From MKSF01 sp037190225 (lineage in GTDB: Bacteria > Bacteroidota > Bacteroidia > Chitinophagales > Chitinophagaceae), in contig JBBCJL010000003.1 in assembly GCA_037190225.1 (NCBI GenBank), positions 248,001 to 312,000 on the forward strand: a DNA stretch of 64,000 bases. The letters are read 5' to 3'. Positions 17,728 through 27,417 of this stretch are shown here, in pieces. The notes under the pieces were generated by a model that saw only the letters and a list, made by a program, of their open reading frames with translations, did no database searches and was not told the origin of the DNA. Made by a program: the position numbers and the translations under genes. Within the stretch, counting starts at the first letter, position 1. The number at the start of each line of letters is the position of its first letter.

Positions 17728-19830
17728 TTACCGCACGCCATGCATTAATTTCCTTATTACCCGGTGGAGCAATATCAGCAGCACCCCCGCGATAACGGGC
17801 ACGGCGGTAAAGATGAGGAAGAAGGTGCGCATATCATACCGTGACGTGACTGCCTCTATCTGGCCGCCCAGCGTACCAGCCAGCTTATTGCCGATGGCAA
17901 TGGCAAGATACCACATGCCGAACATAAAAGCGATCATTTTACCCGGCACCAGCTTGCTGACATAGCTCAGCCCTACCGGCTGTATGCACAGCTCTCCCAA
18001 TGTATGGAACAGGTAGGCGATGACCAGCCATATCATGCTGACCCTTACCGTGCCCGCTGCCGCCCCCTGCGGAATGCTGCCCGATCCGTAGGCCAGGAAC
18101 GCAAATCCTATGGCCGTAATGATCAGCCCGAGCCCGAACTTCACAGGTGCCGGCGGGTTGAACCTGCTTTCCCATATCCTGCCTACCACAGAAGCCAGTA
18201 CGATAATAAAGAAAGAGTTCAGGATAGAGAACCATGAGGTGGTCACTTCTACCTGTCCGTCCTTCAGTTGCGTCACCGTAGCGGTCCCGATCCGGGACGG
18301 CTGCCCCTGATGCAGGTACTGGTCCTTTATCTTATCTATCCGGCCGGAAGGGAGCGCCTGGGGCTTTTTCCCCTCTTCATGAATAGCGATCACAGCGCCC
18401 ACTTCCAGGGCTTCCTGGCTGGAAATGGTCTCCCGGCGCTCTTCCACGATGCCATTGGATACCAGGGCCGAAGCTTCCGATTCCAGGACATGCCCGTAGA
18501 CGATGTCGCCTTTCTTATCCCGGATCACCTGCCCCTCATCATTCAGCTGTTCATATTTCACCACCTTATAGGAAATTTCATAGGCATGGCTGGAAAAGTC
18601 CCGGTTCAGCATCCAGATCACAATACCCCAGACCCCGGCAAAGGCCAGGCCCAATATGATATTGGCCGCCGCGATCCTCTTAAAGGTCTGCCGGAAAAGC
18701 TTCAGCAGCACCCATGTGATGAAAACAAGGGGAATAACGGTCAACAGGGTATTAAAAATATTAAAGGCGGTAGCGGCAGCACCCTCAAAGGTCCGGTTGG
18801 TATAATCCCTGGCAAACAGCACCAGGGAGCTGGCGCCCTGCTCAAATGACAGTACGAAGAATACGGTAAAGAATACGAAGAGTATCACTGCAAACATCCT
18901 GTCCCGCAGCACATAATCATACCTGAGGATACGGGACACCACCAGGAAAAGGAATAATGCCAGCCCTATCAGGAGAATGACCACCGGACCTGACAAAAAT
19001 TCCTTTTCCAGGAGAAAAGCCTCCGGCAGCAGGGAGATGCCTTCTATATTGGACGTAAAATCATTGACCAGGTATAAAAGACCTATGGCGGCACAAACCA
19101 CGATCAGCACCTTATCCCGCAACGTGAATGGGTTAGCCTTATACGTCTGCGCTTCGGACGCTTCAGCAGCCATATCCCTTTTGCCGGGCCGGGCGCCTAT
19201 CGTACCGAACAGCGGCTGCGCCAGCCAGAATTGCAGGCAACCCAGCAGCATAAAGATACCTGCCAGTCCGAATCCCCACGCCCAGCCCACCTTTTCTGCC
19301 AGGTAGCCGCAGAGCATCATACCAAAGAAGGCGCCTGCGTTGACGCCCATGTAAAAGATGGTATAGGCGCCGTCCTTCTTCTCGGGCAGGTCCTTATACA
19401 TCTGGCTGATGATAGACGTTATATTGGGCTTGAAAAAGCCGGTGCCCAGAATGAGCAGGCCAAGCCCCCCGTACAAGCCGGTCTTGGTTTCCAGGGCCAT
19501 ACAGGCGTGGCCCAGGGTCATAATGATGCAGCCCAGTATGACCGCACGCGTATATCCCAGGTATTTATCGGCTATGACGCCTCCTATGATAGGCGTAAGA
19601 TACAGCATGCTGGCATAAGTGCCCATCAGGATGCCAGCATTCGCCGCGCTCCATTCCCAGCCGGGGTTGGAGCCGATGGCAGCCATGGTCAGGAAATTGA
19701 TGAGCAGCACCCGCATACCGTAAAAAGAGAACCGTTCCCACATTTCTGTAAAGAACAATACAAAAAGTCCTGAAGGATGTCCCAACACCCTGGAGCTGAA
19801 AAAATCCTGCTTGACTGTCGCCTGGCCCAT
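17728..19830 (-). CDS. POT/PTR-family proton-coupled peptide transporter (2)
   Basis: 700 residues. Same family marks as its neighbour: EMWERFSFYGMR near the N-terminus, IADKYLGYTRAVILG, FYMGVNAGAFFGMMLCG. It carries a hydrophilic insertion of about 120 residues between late helices (from KVVKYEQLNDEGQ to KDGQVEVTTSWF), much longer than in paralog 1 and with a beta-like composition. The insertion probably forms a periplasmic domain, since it lies in a loop between paired helices; topology was not computed. Both proteins likely import oligopeptides, with differing specificity. Own promoter box upstream at 19863-19870. Confidence 0.94.
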   Translation of the reverse strand: MGQATVKQDFFSSRVLGHPSGLFVLFFTEMWERFSFYGMRVLLINFLTMAAIGSNPGWEWSAANAGILMGTYASMLYLTPIIGGVIADKYLGYTRAVILGCIIMTLGHACMALETKTGLYGGLGLLILGTGFFKPNITSIISQMYKDLPEKKDGAYTIFYMGVNAGAFFGMMLCGYLAEKVGWAWGFGLAGIFMLLGCLQFWLAQPLFGTIGARPGKRDMAAEASEAQTYKANPFTLRDKVLIVVCAAIGLLYLVNDFTSNIEGISLLPEAFLLEKEFLSGPVVILLIGLALFLFLVVSRILRYDYVLRDRMFAVILFVFFTVFFVLSFEQGASSLVLFARDYTNRTFEGAAATAFNIFNTLLTVIPLVFITWVLLKLFRQTFKRIAAANIILGLAFAGVWGIVIWMLNRDFSSHAYEISYKVVKYEQLNDEGQVIRDKKGDIVYGHVLESEASALVSNGIVEERRETISSQEALEVGAVIAIHEEGKKPQALPSGRIDKIKDQYLHQGQPSRIGTATVTQLKDGQVEVTTSWFSILNSFFIIVLASVVGRIWESRFNPPAPVKFGLGLIITAIGFAFLAYGSGSIPQGAAAGTVRVSMIWLVIAYLFHTLGELCIQPVGLSYVSKLVPGKMIAFMFGMWYLAIAIGNKLAGTLGGQIEAVTSRYDMRTFFLIFTAVPVIAGVLLILLHRVIRKLMHGVR

Positions 19831-19862
19831 AGTTATTTTTTGATGGATTACATGAAAATTTT

Positions 19863-19870
19863 CAAATATA
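19863..19870 (-). promoter_or_regulatory. -7 promoter box of second peptide transporter
   Basis: TATATTTG on the minus strand matches TAnnTTTG; it lies 32 bp before the ATG at 19830. Confidence 0.5.
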
Positions 19871-20008
19871 GGAAACTAAAGCCTCCCGTCAAACCCCGGG
19901 CATCAAATTACAGGATAGCCGGCGACCACTTGTTAACAATTTGTTTTCATAAATAAAAATACGTAATTTAACATCCGGTTACACCAAAAACCTGTAGCCA
20001 AGCAACCG

Positions 20009-23000
20009 ATGAAGTATATATACCTGCTCTTAATATTATGCCTGAGCTGGACGCTTACCTTTGCCCAGATGTCCTTTACTGAGAACAAAGGACAGTGGGA
20101 AAAGGATATCCGGTATAAAAGCCCGATAGCGAACGGAGCGCTTTTTATCACATCCGGGGGGCTGGTGTATCACCTGGTGGATATGGATAAGGTGCATACG
20201 CTCTTACACGATGATACTTCCGCTGCCCGCTATTCCGAAACGATCGACCATTATGCCTTCCGGATGACCTTGCTGCAGCATAATCCCAACACCTCTTTCA
20301 CTACAGGGCAGCCCGAACCCGGCCATGAGAACTATTTTTCCGGCAGCGATCCCGCCGCGTGGGCTACAGCAGTAAAAAGATACCAGGCGGTCACCCAGGA
20401 ACAGGTATATGATAATATAGACCTTAAATATTACGCTACCCGGCAGGGCCTTAAGTATGAATTCCTGGTGCAGCCTGCAGGTGATCCTTCCCTTATCCGG
20501 TTCAGCATCGAAGGGATCACGCCAGAAATTGACAGGGACGGTCATCTTCACTATATCACCCCGCTGGGCACCATCACCGAAACGGCGCCCGTCTGCTACC
20601 AGGTGATCCGGTCCGACACCGTATATATACCCAGCGCCTTCCGGCTGGAGAACCAGGTACTTTCCTTTGAGCTCAAAGCACCCTATGATACCCGATACCC
20701 GCTGGTCATAGACCCTGATATGGTCTTTTCCACCTATAGCGGCGGCACTACCAGCAACTTTTACGCCTATGCCTCCAGCTATGACAACAGCGGCAATATG
20801 TATTCAGGGGGGATCGCCTGGGGGCCGGGCTGGCCCGTATCCCTGGGCGCGTTCCAGACACAGTTCAACGGGAATGTGGACGTATGCCTTATCAAATTCA
20901 ACAGTACCGGTACCCAGCGGCTGATGAGCACCTATTATGGCGGCAGCGGGGAAGACATACCGCTGGCCATATCCGTAAATGCGGCGGAAGAGGTGGCTAT
21001 CGGGGGCTACAGCAGGTCGCGCGACCTTCCTATGCTGGCCACTTCTTACGACAGCACCCTGAATAATACCACCCGTAACAACCAGAGCGAACCTCTGGGA
21101 GACCTGTTTGTCATTACCTTCAATGCCGCCGGCACCCAGCTGACGGGCGCTACCTACCTGGGCGGTACGGATGATGAAGCCTCCATCATTACGGCGGCCA
21201 ATCCCTACATCAGCGACCGGCGTATCAACAGCAAGACCAGCCCCCTGTTCCTGAGATTTGATAATAACGACCACCTGTGGCTCATCAGCAATACATCCAG
21301 CAACGACTTCCCGCTGACTGCCAACGCCTTCCAATCCATGCCCGGCGGTCTGACGGACGGTGTGCTGTGCCGGCTTAACAAGCAGTGCAGCCAGCTGCTT
21401 TTCAGCTCCAGGATCGGGGGCAGCGAACAGGATTTCCTGAGCTATTTTGACTATAATAATAAGCAGCAGCTGGTCATATCCGGCTTTACCCAAAGCGCTA
21501 CCCTGCCTGTTTTTTCCAACAGCTACAATGCCGTTCCACCGGGTGATGAAGACGCCTATGTGTTCATATTCGATCCCGCTACGTCCCTTATCACCAATAG
21601 CACCTACCTGGGTACCGCCGGTATTGACGAAGCGCTTAAAGTAGCAGTAGAGCCTGTCTCCCAGCGTGTGTATGTGCTGGGTATCACCAATGGCAATTAT
21701 CCTGCCAGCACCGGGACCTATTCACTTCCTGAAGGTAATGCCTTCCTGCACATCCTGGATTCCTCCCTTTCCCTCAGCATTGCTTCCACCCGGACGGGCC
21801 ACGATAATACGCTGGGTGTCTTCCCCAACTGGCTGCCTACCGCTATCGGGTTCGGGGAATGTAACGAGGTCATCCTGACAGGCATTCAGAATAATCTCAC
21901 GCCCTATACCCTTTCCATGCCGGTCACTCCCAATGCTTACCAGGCAACGACCGGGGCATTCTGGTTCGCCGTTATGGACCTGTCCCTGCAGCAGCTGAAA
22001 TATGCCACCTACCTGGGAGCCAGCGGGCTGGATCACATACACTGCGGGCAACACCAGCTGGATAAGCGGGGCAACCTGTACCATACTATCTGTTCCACTA
22101 ACGGCAATTTCCCTATCACTGCCAGCTCCTGGTCGCCGATCAAGCAGAACGGCATCCTGCTGGATATCATCAGCTTTAAATTTGAGCTGGCACCGCCCCG
22201 CGAGGTCATTGCCGACTTTGAGCTGGCGCCGGGCTATAACGATACAGGCTGCGCTCCCTATACCGTTACATTCCGGAACAATTCCGTCAACGCGCGGTTC
22301 TATCAATGGGATTTCGGGGACGGCAGCAGCAGCACACTATTTGAGCCCTTTCATACCTACGACCGGGAAGGGAAGTATCGTATCATACTGTATGCATCGG
22401 AAGATATCTGCCACGGCCAGGATAGCGACACCCTGATCCTGACGGTAAAAAAGGTAACAGACCCCAGGCTGGTCACCAGGGATACCGTGATCTGTCCCGG
22501 TACGGAAACGCTGCGCCTCGAAGCCCTGCTGGCCAACCCTGACAGCATCATACACATAGACTGGCAGCCCGCGGATGCCATACTGTCTTCCCGGGACAGG
22601 CTGCATATTACCGCCGATCCCCGCAGGAGCCTCCAGTTCACCGTCAGGGCCTTTAATAATGACCCGCTGGCCTGCGTCCTTGCACGTGAAGCTGTCATAC
22701 GGATCTCAAAACATGACTCGCTGGCCGTTCTCATAGACCCGCAGGAATCCTATATCTGCATAGGAGATACCGTGGTGCTTACAGTGTCGGGCGGCGGGCC
22801 TGCGGACCTGGTGACGGGACTTAATATCTTCCGCAGGGAGGGCAACAGGATCTATACCAACCCCGATATATCCTCGGTATATAATGTGCGGGTGACCGAC
22901 ACCCACCAGTGCGTCTATTATGCCAATGCCCGTATTACGGTGACCGACACGATCCGGGTAGAGGCAGGGCCTGATAAAGTGATACGCTATGGAGAAACGG

Positions 23001-23440
23001 TATCCCTGGAAGGGTACAGCCCCTATGATTATTTCTGGTATCCTGCAGCGGCATTCTCAGACCATACGGTCGCTCATCCTGCGGTACGGCCGTTAGAGAC
23101 CACTACCTATTATCTTAAAAGCACCCAGGGATGTACCGCTATGGACTCGGTGCGGGTCATCGTAACGAATGCTAAAATACCGAATGCCTTTTCTCCCAAT
23201 GGTGACGGCATCAATGATAAGTTCTATGTGATACCTTTCAGGGACAACGTCACCCTGAAGCAGTTCAGCATCTACAACCGTTACGGCGAACGGGTATTTT
23301 ATACGGAAAATATAGCCGATGGCTGGGACGGGTCGTATAAAGGAGAGCCCTGCGACCTGGGTGTGTATTTCTATTATGCGCAATATATCATCGGGGAAAA
23401 GCAGTACACTGAAAAAGGAGATGTTACGCTGATCCGGTAA
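20009..23440 (+). CDS. Giant secreted protein with PKD domain and type B (gliding-associated) C-terminal domain
   Basis: 1143 residues. Signal peptide 1-20 (MKYIYLLLILCLSWTLTFAQ). Residues 21-240 match the FTENKGQWEKDIRYK-type N-terminal module (DUF7948-like) common in such proteins; 240-700 hold SBBP-like beta-propeller repeats (YLGGTDDEA, YLGTAGIDEAL, YLGASGLDHI). A PKD domain follows at about 735-810 (YQWDFGDGSSSTLFEPFHTY). The last 85 residues (IPNAFSPNGDGINDKFYV ... KGDVTLIR) are the CHU_C/gliding-motility-associated domain that directs type IX secretion. Probable surface or released protein. The tail of this gene is duplicated downstream (see repeat at 23668-23829). Confidence 0.93.
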   Translation: MKYIYLLLILCLSWTLTFAQMSFTENKGQWEKDIRYKSPIANGALFITSGGLVYHLVDMDKVHTLLHDDTSAARYSETIDHYAFRMTLLQHNPNTSFTTGQPEPGHENYFSGSDPAAWATAVKRYQAVTQEQVYDNIDLKYYATRQGLKYEFLVQPAGDPSLIRFSIEGITPEIDRDGHLHYITPLGTITETAPVCYQVIRSDTVYIPSAFRLENQVLSFELKAPYDTRYPLVIDPDMVFSTYSGGTTSNFYAYASSYDNSGNMYSGGIAWGPGWPVSLGAFQTQFNGNVDVCLIKFNSTGTQRLMSTYYGGSGEDIPLAISVNAAEEVAIGGYSRSRDLPMLATSYDSTLNNTTRNNQSEPLGDLFVITFNAAGTQLTGATYLGGTDDEASIITAANPYISDRRINSKTSPLFLRFDNNDHLWLISNTSSNDFPLTANAFQSMPGGLTDGVLCRLNKQCSQLLFSSRIGGSEQDFLSYFDYNNKQQLVISGFTQSATLPVFSNSYNAVPPGDEDAYVFIFDPATSLITNSTYLGTAGIDEALKVAVEPVSQRVYVLGITNGNYPASTGTYSLPEGNAFLHILDSSLSLSIASTRTGHDNTLGVFPNWLPTAIGFGECNEVILTGIQNNLTPYTLSMPVTPNAYQATTGAFWFAVMDLSLQQLKYATYLGASGLDHIHCGQHQLDKRGNLYHTICSTNGNFPITASSWSPIKQNGILLDIISFKFELAPPREVIADFELAPGYNDTGCAPYTVTFRNNSVNARFYQWDFGDGSSSTLFEPFHTYDREGKYRIILYASEDICHGQDSDTLILTVKKVTDPRLVTRDTVICPGTETLRLEALLANPDSIIHIDWQPADAILSSRDRLHITADPRRSLQFTVRAFNNDPLACVLAREAVIRISKHDSLAVLIDPQESYICIGDTVVLTVSGGGPADLVTGLNIFRREGNRIYTNPDISSVYNVRVTDTHQCVYYANARITVTDTIRVEAGPDKVIRYGETVSLEGYSPYDYFWYPAAAFSDHTVAHPAVRPLETTTYYLKSTQGCTAMDSVRVIVTNAKIPNAFSPNGDGINDKFYVIPFRDNVTLKQFSIYNRYGERVFYTENIADGWDGSYKGEPCDLGVYFYYAQYIIGEKQYTEKGDVTLIR

Positions 23441-23558
23441 GCACATTCCCGGAGAATAGCAGCGGCTTTGGGGTGTATTGTGAGGGATACTAAAAACGGA
23501 GCTGTAACGACTTCTAAGTAAACTTATGGGTTGTTGGTGAAGAACACCAACAACGGAG
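23397..23558. repeat. 162-bp direct repeat, copy A
   Basis: Includes the last 44 bases of the giant secreted-protein gene plus 118 bp downstream. Copy B lies 271 bp to the right with only a handful of mismatches (for example GCACATTC versus GCGCATTC, and ATGGGTTG versus ACGGGTTG). Confidence 0.9.
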
Positions 23559-23942
23559 GGGGACGTTTATGGTCTCTTTAGGTTGTTAGTAAGGGATATC
23601 AACAACGAAGCGTAATGATTGTTCAAATAGCCTTATGGGGTTGTTGTGAAGCACACCAGCAACAGAGAAAAACAGTACACAGAAAAAGGAGATGTTACGC
23701 TGATCCGGTAAGCGCATTCCCGGAGAATAGCAGCGGCTTTGGGGTGTATTGTGAGGGATACTAAAAACGGAGCTGTAACGACTTCTAAGTAAACTTACGG
23801 GTTGTTGGTGAAGAACACCAACAACGGAGAGTTTTTTTAAGGTTGTTAGTAAAAGGGAGACCAAGGACGACGGAAGACAGGGTCCGGAAAATCCGGAAAG
23901 CCAATGATTTCTTTAGGTTGTCGGTAAAGGGCATCAACAACG
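23473..23942. repeat. Array of short hairpin repeats (GTTGTTGGTG / CACCAACAAC)
   Basis: At least six imperfect units of the form GGTTGTTGGTG-A(A/G)GR(A/C)-CACCAACAACGGAG. Perfect 10-bp stems with a 5-base AAGAA loop occur at 23530-23554 and 23801-23825; degenerate ones at 23582-23606, 23640-23663, 23840-23870 and 23916-23942, and a distant one around 23473-23505. Units are about 50-60 bp and degenerate; no open frame fits. The unit at 23801 is followed by GGAGAG and seven T, so it can also terminate the upstream transcript. In total 612 bp (23441-24052) carry no gene. Confidence 0.8.
23668..23829. repeat. 162-bp direct repeat, copy B
   Basis: Repeats the 3' coding end (KQYTEKGDVTLIR-stop) and downstream DNA of the giant secreted-protein gene out of context, showing that a gene tail was duplicated into noncoding DNA. 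Confidence 0.9.
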
Positions 23943-23990
23943 GTGGAAAGCGCTTCCGGTGGACAACAGCATGCCGGTTACAAAGCATTC

Positions 23991-24028
23991 AAAAAAGAAG
24001 CAGGCTGCCCGGTCCGGGCAGCCTGCTT
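23991..24028 (-). terminator. Terminator of rplY
   Basis: AAGCAGGCTGCCCGG-TCCGGGCAGCCTGCTT forms a near-perfect long stem; on the minus strand it is followed by CTTCTTTTTT. It lies 25 bp after the rplY stop. Confidence 0.85.
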
Positions 24029-24052
24029 GGATAAGCCTTGCAATATAAAGGA

Positions 24053-24637
24053 TTATTTTTTACCTTTTTTCTCTTCCATTTCAGCCTGACGTAACGCACG
24101 TGTCATCACTACGGAAGCGATAGGCTGACGGGCAGGCATCAGCACCTCTCCGTTCTCAAATTTCACATCTTCAACACGGATGTTACCGTTCAGCTCCAGG
24201 TTGGTGATATCCACTTCGATATTTTCAACAAAATGCTTAGGGTAAGTACGTACTTTCAGTGAGTTCATTTTCACAACCAGACGACCACCGGCTTTCACAC
24301 CTGCAGATTGCCCTACGATCTTCAACGGCAGGTTGGCGATCACTTGCCTGTCCTCTACCAGCTCCAGGAAGTCTATGTGGGTCAGCGTATCTGTAACCAC
24401 ATCGAACTGTAAGTCTTTCATGATGGTCCTGTACACTTTACCGTCAATGTTGATCTCAGCGATCTGGAACTCAGGAGAGTACACCAAAGAACGGAATGCC
24501 AGGATAGGAGCCGCAAAATGGACCTCTTCCTTACCACCATAGATAACACCCGGTACCAGGCCTTGTGCGCGAAGCGTACGGGCAGCTTGTTTACCCTTAC
24601 CTTCTCTTAACTGTGCATGAATTGCAACTGTTTTCAT
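24053..24637 (-). CDS. rplY: Ribosomal protein bL25 (CTC-type)
   Basis: 194 residues: N-terminal 5S rRNA-binding L25 domain (MKTVAIHAQLREGKGKQAARTLRAQGLVPGVIYGG) and a C-terminal TL5/CTC beta domain (from about 95: VIANLPLKIVGQSAGVKAGGRL, later VEVDITNLELNGNIRV). The two-domain form of about 190-220 residues is usual outside enteric bacteria. Binds 5S rRNA in the large subunit. It is 133 bp downstream of prs on the same strand; rplY next to prs is a common pairing. Confidence 0.96.
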   Translation of the reverse strand: MKTVAIHAQLREGKGKQAARTLRAQGLVPGVIYGGKEEVHFAAPILAFRSLVYSPEFQIAEINIDGKVYRTIMKDLQFDVVTDTLTHIDFLELVEDRQVIANLPLKIVGQSAGVKAGGRLVVKMNSLKVRTYPKHFVENIEVDITNLELNGNIRVEDVKFENGEVLMPARQPIASVVMTRALRQAEMEEKKGKK

Positions 24638-24770
24638 AAAATAAATTGATGCTATTTCCTTCTTAAACGATCACCTGTACCAACATCTAATGAAAGAAAT
24701 ATTTTTTTTAAATTGTGATGCGGTCTTTACGACCGGTCAGGTTTTTTTGTATAGACAGTCAGTTTAATAA

Positions 24771-25718
24771 TTATTTCAGCCTGTTGCTATGGATGAACAG
24801 CGAGTGAATGGATTTATTCTCAAATGTGTTCCTGATAGCGATCGCGAACAATTCGGCTACGGAAACCACTTCAATCTTATCACACTGCTGCTTTAAAGGA
24901 ATGGTATCGCATACCACGAGTTTCTCCAGCACAGAATTTTCTATATTTTCATATGCCTTACCGCTCAATACCGGGTGGGTACAAAAAGCAGTAACGGACA
25001 ATGCGCCCCTTTCCTTCAGCATAGCCGCCGATTTTGTCAGCGTACCTGCCGTATCACAAATGTCATCGATCAGGATGATATCCCTTCCTTCCACATCACC
25101 GATCACCGTCATAGAGGCAATTTCATTCGCACGTTTTCTCTGCTTGTCACAGATCACCATTTCAGCATTGAAATAGCTTGCGAATTCCCTTACCCTGTTG
25201 GTGCTTCCTACATCGGGGGATGCAAAGGTAAGGTTTTTTAAATTCATTGTTTCAATATACGGAATAAAAATAGCCGAGCTGTCCAGGTGATCCACCGGAA
25301 TATCGAAAAAGCCCTGGATCTGGGGGGCATGGAGGTCCATGGTCATTACCCTGTCTGCACCCGCAGTCGTTAAAATATTGGCCACCAGCTTGGAGGCGAT
25401 GCTTACCCGGGGCTTGTCCTTCCTGTCCTGTCTCGCAAAGCCGAAATAAGGGATCACCGCTGTAATATAGCCGGCAGAAGCCCTTTTCGCAGCATCTATC
25501 ATCATTAACAATTCCATCAGGTTATCCGAAGGGGCAAAGGTGCTTTGCACCAGGAAAACATAATCACCGCGGATAGATTCCTGAAACACCGGCTGAAATT
25601 CACCGTCGCTGAATCGCTGCGTATTTACATTTCCTAAAGGCTTACCAAAGGCATTGGCGATTTTCTGAGCCAGGTATTGGGAGTTAGTACCCGAAAAAAT
25701 TTTAACAGAAGGTTGCAT
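24771..25718 (-). CDS. prs: Ribose-phosphate pyrophosphokinase
   Basis: Makes PRPP from ribose 5-phosphate and ATP, feeding purine (see purL in this window), pyrimidine, NAD, His and Trp synthesis. 315 residues, standard length. Visible: FSDGEFQPVFQESIRG, FGFARQDRKDKPR (ATP loop), MTMDLHAPQIQGFFDIPVDHL, and the PRPP-binding loop DIILIDDICDTAGT. ATG at 25718. A -7 box lies 28 bp upstream at 25746-25753. Confidence 0.97.
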   Translation of the reverse strand: MQPSVKIFSGTNSQYLAQKIANAFGKPLGNVNTQRFSDGEFQPVFQESIRGDYVFLVQSTFAPSDNLMELLMMIDAAKRASAGYITAVIPYFGFARQDRKDKPRVSIASKLVANILTTAGADRVMTMDLHAPQIQGFFDIPVDHLDSSAIFIPYIETMNLKNLTFASPDVGSTNRVREFASYFNAEMVICDKQRKRANEIASMTVIGDVEGRDIILIDDICDTAGTLTKSAAMLKERGALSVTAFCTHPVLSGKAYENIENSVLEKLVVCDTIPLKQQCDKIEVVSVAELFAIAIRNTFENKSIHSLFIHSNRLK

Positions 25719-25745
25719 GAGTAGTTTTTATAAAAGAAAGTTCGG

Positions 25746-25753
25746 CAAAGATA
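25746..25753 (-). promoter_or_regulatory. -7 promoter box of prs
   Basis: TATCTTTG on the minus strand, matching TAnnTTTG; about 28 bp before the ATG at 25718. Confidence 0.55.
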
Positions 25754-25830
25754 ATTATTTATTAATGTATGCACAATGAAAAGCAGGCCAATTTTTACAC
25801 AAAATTTTAACCGGCACGGCAACTGATACG

Positions 25831-25864
25831 AATAAAAAAGCGCCCCGTATCCCCGAGGCGCTTT
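25831..25864 (-). terminator. Terminator of gldJ
   Basis: Stem AAAGCGCC / GGCGCTTT around a 12-base loop, followed by TTTTTTATT on the minus strand, 18 bp after the gldJ stop. Confidence 0.8.
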
Positions 25865-25881
25865 ACTTATTATCTTAAGAA

Positions 25882-27417
25882 TTATATCTTTTTGTTACGG
25901 CGTTGCTTACCAAATTGCGCTGTATTCTTGGTGCCGAAATTCTGGCTGCCCAACCTGTCCATCACACAACGGAATCCAACTGTCATGCTACCGTGATGAG
26001 CGTTCATATACCTTCTTGTTCCGGGGCTTAACCAGTAAGCTCCGTCATTCCAGGAACCGCCCTTGATCACTCTCGCATCGTCATTGACCAGGGTAGTTTT
26101 ACCATAATCATAGAAGAAACCGTTATATCCTGTAGAGTCTCCTGAACCATCCCTATAGCTACGCACATCGTGAGAGTTGTAGTCCGCATTGTAGCGCGGC
26201 TGCCAGTCAGTGCTGTCAATAGGCACTTTCACCAGCTCACCCCATTCGTCTTTCTCAGTCAGGGTCAGATCCTCTTCATATACGTTCTTATAGTACTCAT
26301 TACCTACAAACGGTCTGAATTCATCAACTTCCTGGTGAGAGGTAGGACGATATACATCCAGCACCCACTCATTTACGTTACCGGCCATATTGTACAGACC
26401 GTAGGCATTCGGCGGATACCAGTCGATGCGTGCAGTAGGAGCAGCGTCATCGTTCAGGCCGCCCGGAGTACCCATATAGTCACCTCTTCCTCTTTTATAG
26501 TTGGCCAGGAACTGACCTTGTGTTTCCGTACGGGCCTGTGCACGTGTGCTGCGCGGATCACCCCACGGATAACCCGGCCTGTCTGTCAATGCCTCTTCAC
26601 CACGCCTGCGGTTGTTGGCAGGCCTTGGATTTTTAGAGATAGAACCTAAAGCCGCATATTCCCATTCCGCTTCTGTAGGCAGGCGGTAGTTAGGCAGCAG
26701 GGTTCCATCGCTGTAAGCATCATTACGCCTGTCAGCACCGCTCGGGTCCAGGTCACGCTTACGCGCATTACCCGCACTACCCAGGTACTGATCGGAGATA
26801 TAGGCTTCTGTATTATAAACGTCCTCATTAACCTGATTCACGTTCTTTTTCAGCTTTCCGGCCTTGATCAGCAGCATTTCATTTACACGGTCACTACGCC
26901 ATTTGGCATATTTGTTGGCCTGGTACCAGTTAACACCCACTACAGGATAGTAATCGTAAGCCGCGTGACGGAAATAATAATTCACTAAAGGCTCATTGTA
27001 TGCCATAGCCTTACGCCATACGGTGCTGTCCGGCGTTTCCCTTGCTATAAGCTCCGGATAGTCGGAACCGTAAGCACGTCTCAGCCAGTACAGGTATTCA
27101 CGGTAATGAACGTTTGCCACCTCAGTCTCATCCATATAGAAGGAAGGGACGGTTACCCTTCTTGGAGAGTTATTTCTCTGGAATGTGATATCATCTTCGG
27201 TTTGTCCCATGATAAACGTACCGCCTTCTACAGGGACCAGACCTGGTCCGGTCTGCTGGCCGGCATAATTAACTACCTCAAAACCTCCTAAGCGAGAGTC
27301 ATTGTAGTTCCATCCGGTTTTTTCTGACACGCCGTAAGTTTTATTTTTGGAACAAGAAGCGAAAAATAACGCTGATCCTGCACATAACAAACTAAAGCCT
27401 AATAGTGTTCTTTTCAT
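25882..27417 (-). CDS. gldJ: Gliding motility lipoprotein GldJ (FGE-sulfatase fold)
   Basis: 511 residues with signal peptide and lipobox (FFASC, Cys22). The mature part opens with TGWNYNDSRLGGFE, then GPGLVPVEGGTFIMGQTEDD, FYMDETEVANVHYREYLYWLRRAYG and YPVVGVNWYQANKYAKWRSDRVNE, a pattern I recognise as GldJ rather than the related GldK/PorK. The C-terminal VIKGGSWNDGAYWLSPGTRRYMN is the sulfatase-modifying-factor fold end; the catalytic pair of true formylglycine enzymes is not expected. GldJ is a periplasmic outer-membrane-associated lipoprotein needed for stability of the type IX secretion/gliding apparatus. Single gene, not next to gldKLMN, which also fits GldJ. Confidence 0.9.
   Translation of the reverse strand: MKRTLLGFSLLCAGSALFFASCSKNKTYGVSEKTGWNYNDSRLGGFEVVNYAGQQTGPGLVPVEGGTFIMGQTEDDITFQRNNSPRRVTVPSFYMDETEVANVHYREYLYWLRRAYGSDYPELIARETPDSTVWRKAMAYNEPLVNYYFRHAAYDYYPVVGVNWYQANKYAKWRSDRVNEMLLIKAGKLKKNVNQVNEDVYNTEAYISDQYLGSAGNARKRDLDPSGADRRNDAYSDGTLLPNYRLPTEAEWEYAALGSISKNPRPANNRRRGEEALTDRPGYPWGDPRSTRAQARTETQGQFLANYKRGRGDYMGTPGGLNDDAAPTARIDWYPPNAYGLYNMAGNVNEWVLDVYRPTSHQEVDEFRPFVGNEYYKNVYEEDLTLTEKDEWGELVKVPIDSTDWQPRYNADYNSHDVRSYRDGSGDSTGYNGFFYDYGKTTLVNDDARVIKGGSWNDGAYWLSPGTRRYMNAHHGSMTVGFRCVMDRLGSQNFGTKNTAQFGKQRRNKKI

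Noticed and set aside
23473..23942. CRISPR array
   Set aside because: Units are degenerate, of unequal spacing, and the intervening sequence is part of the repeat; no cas gene is near.
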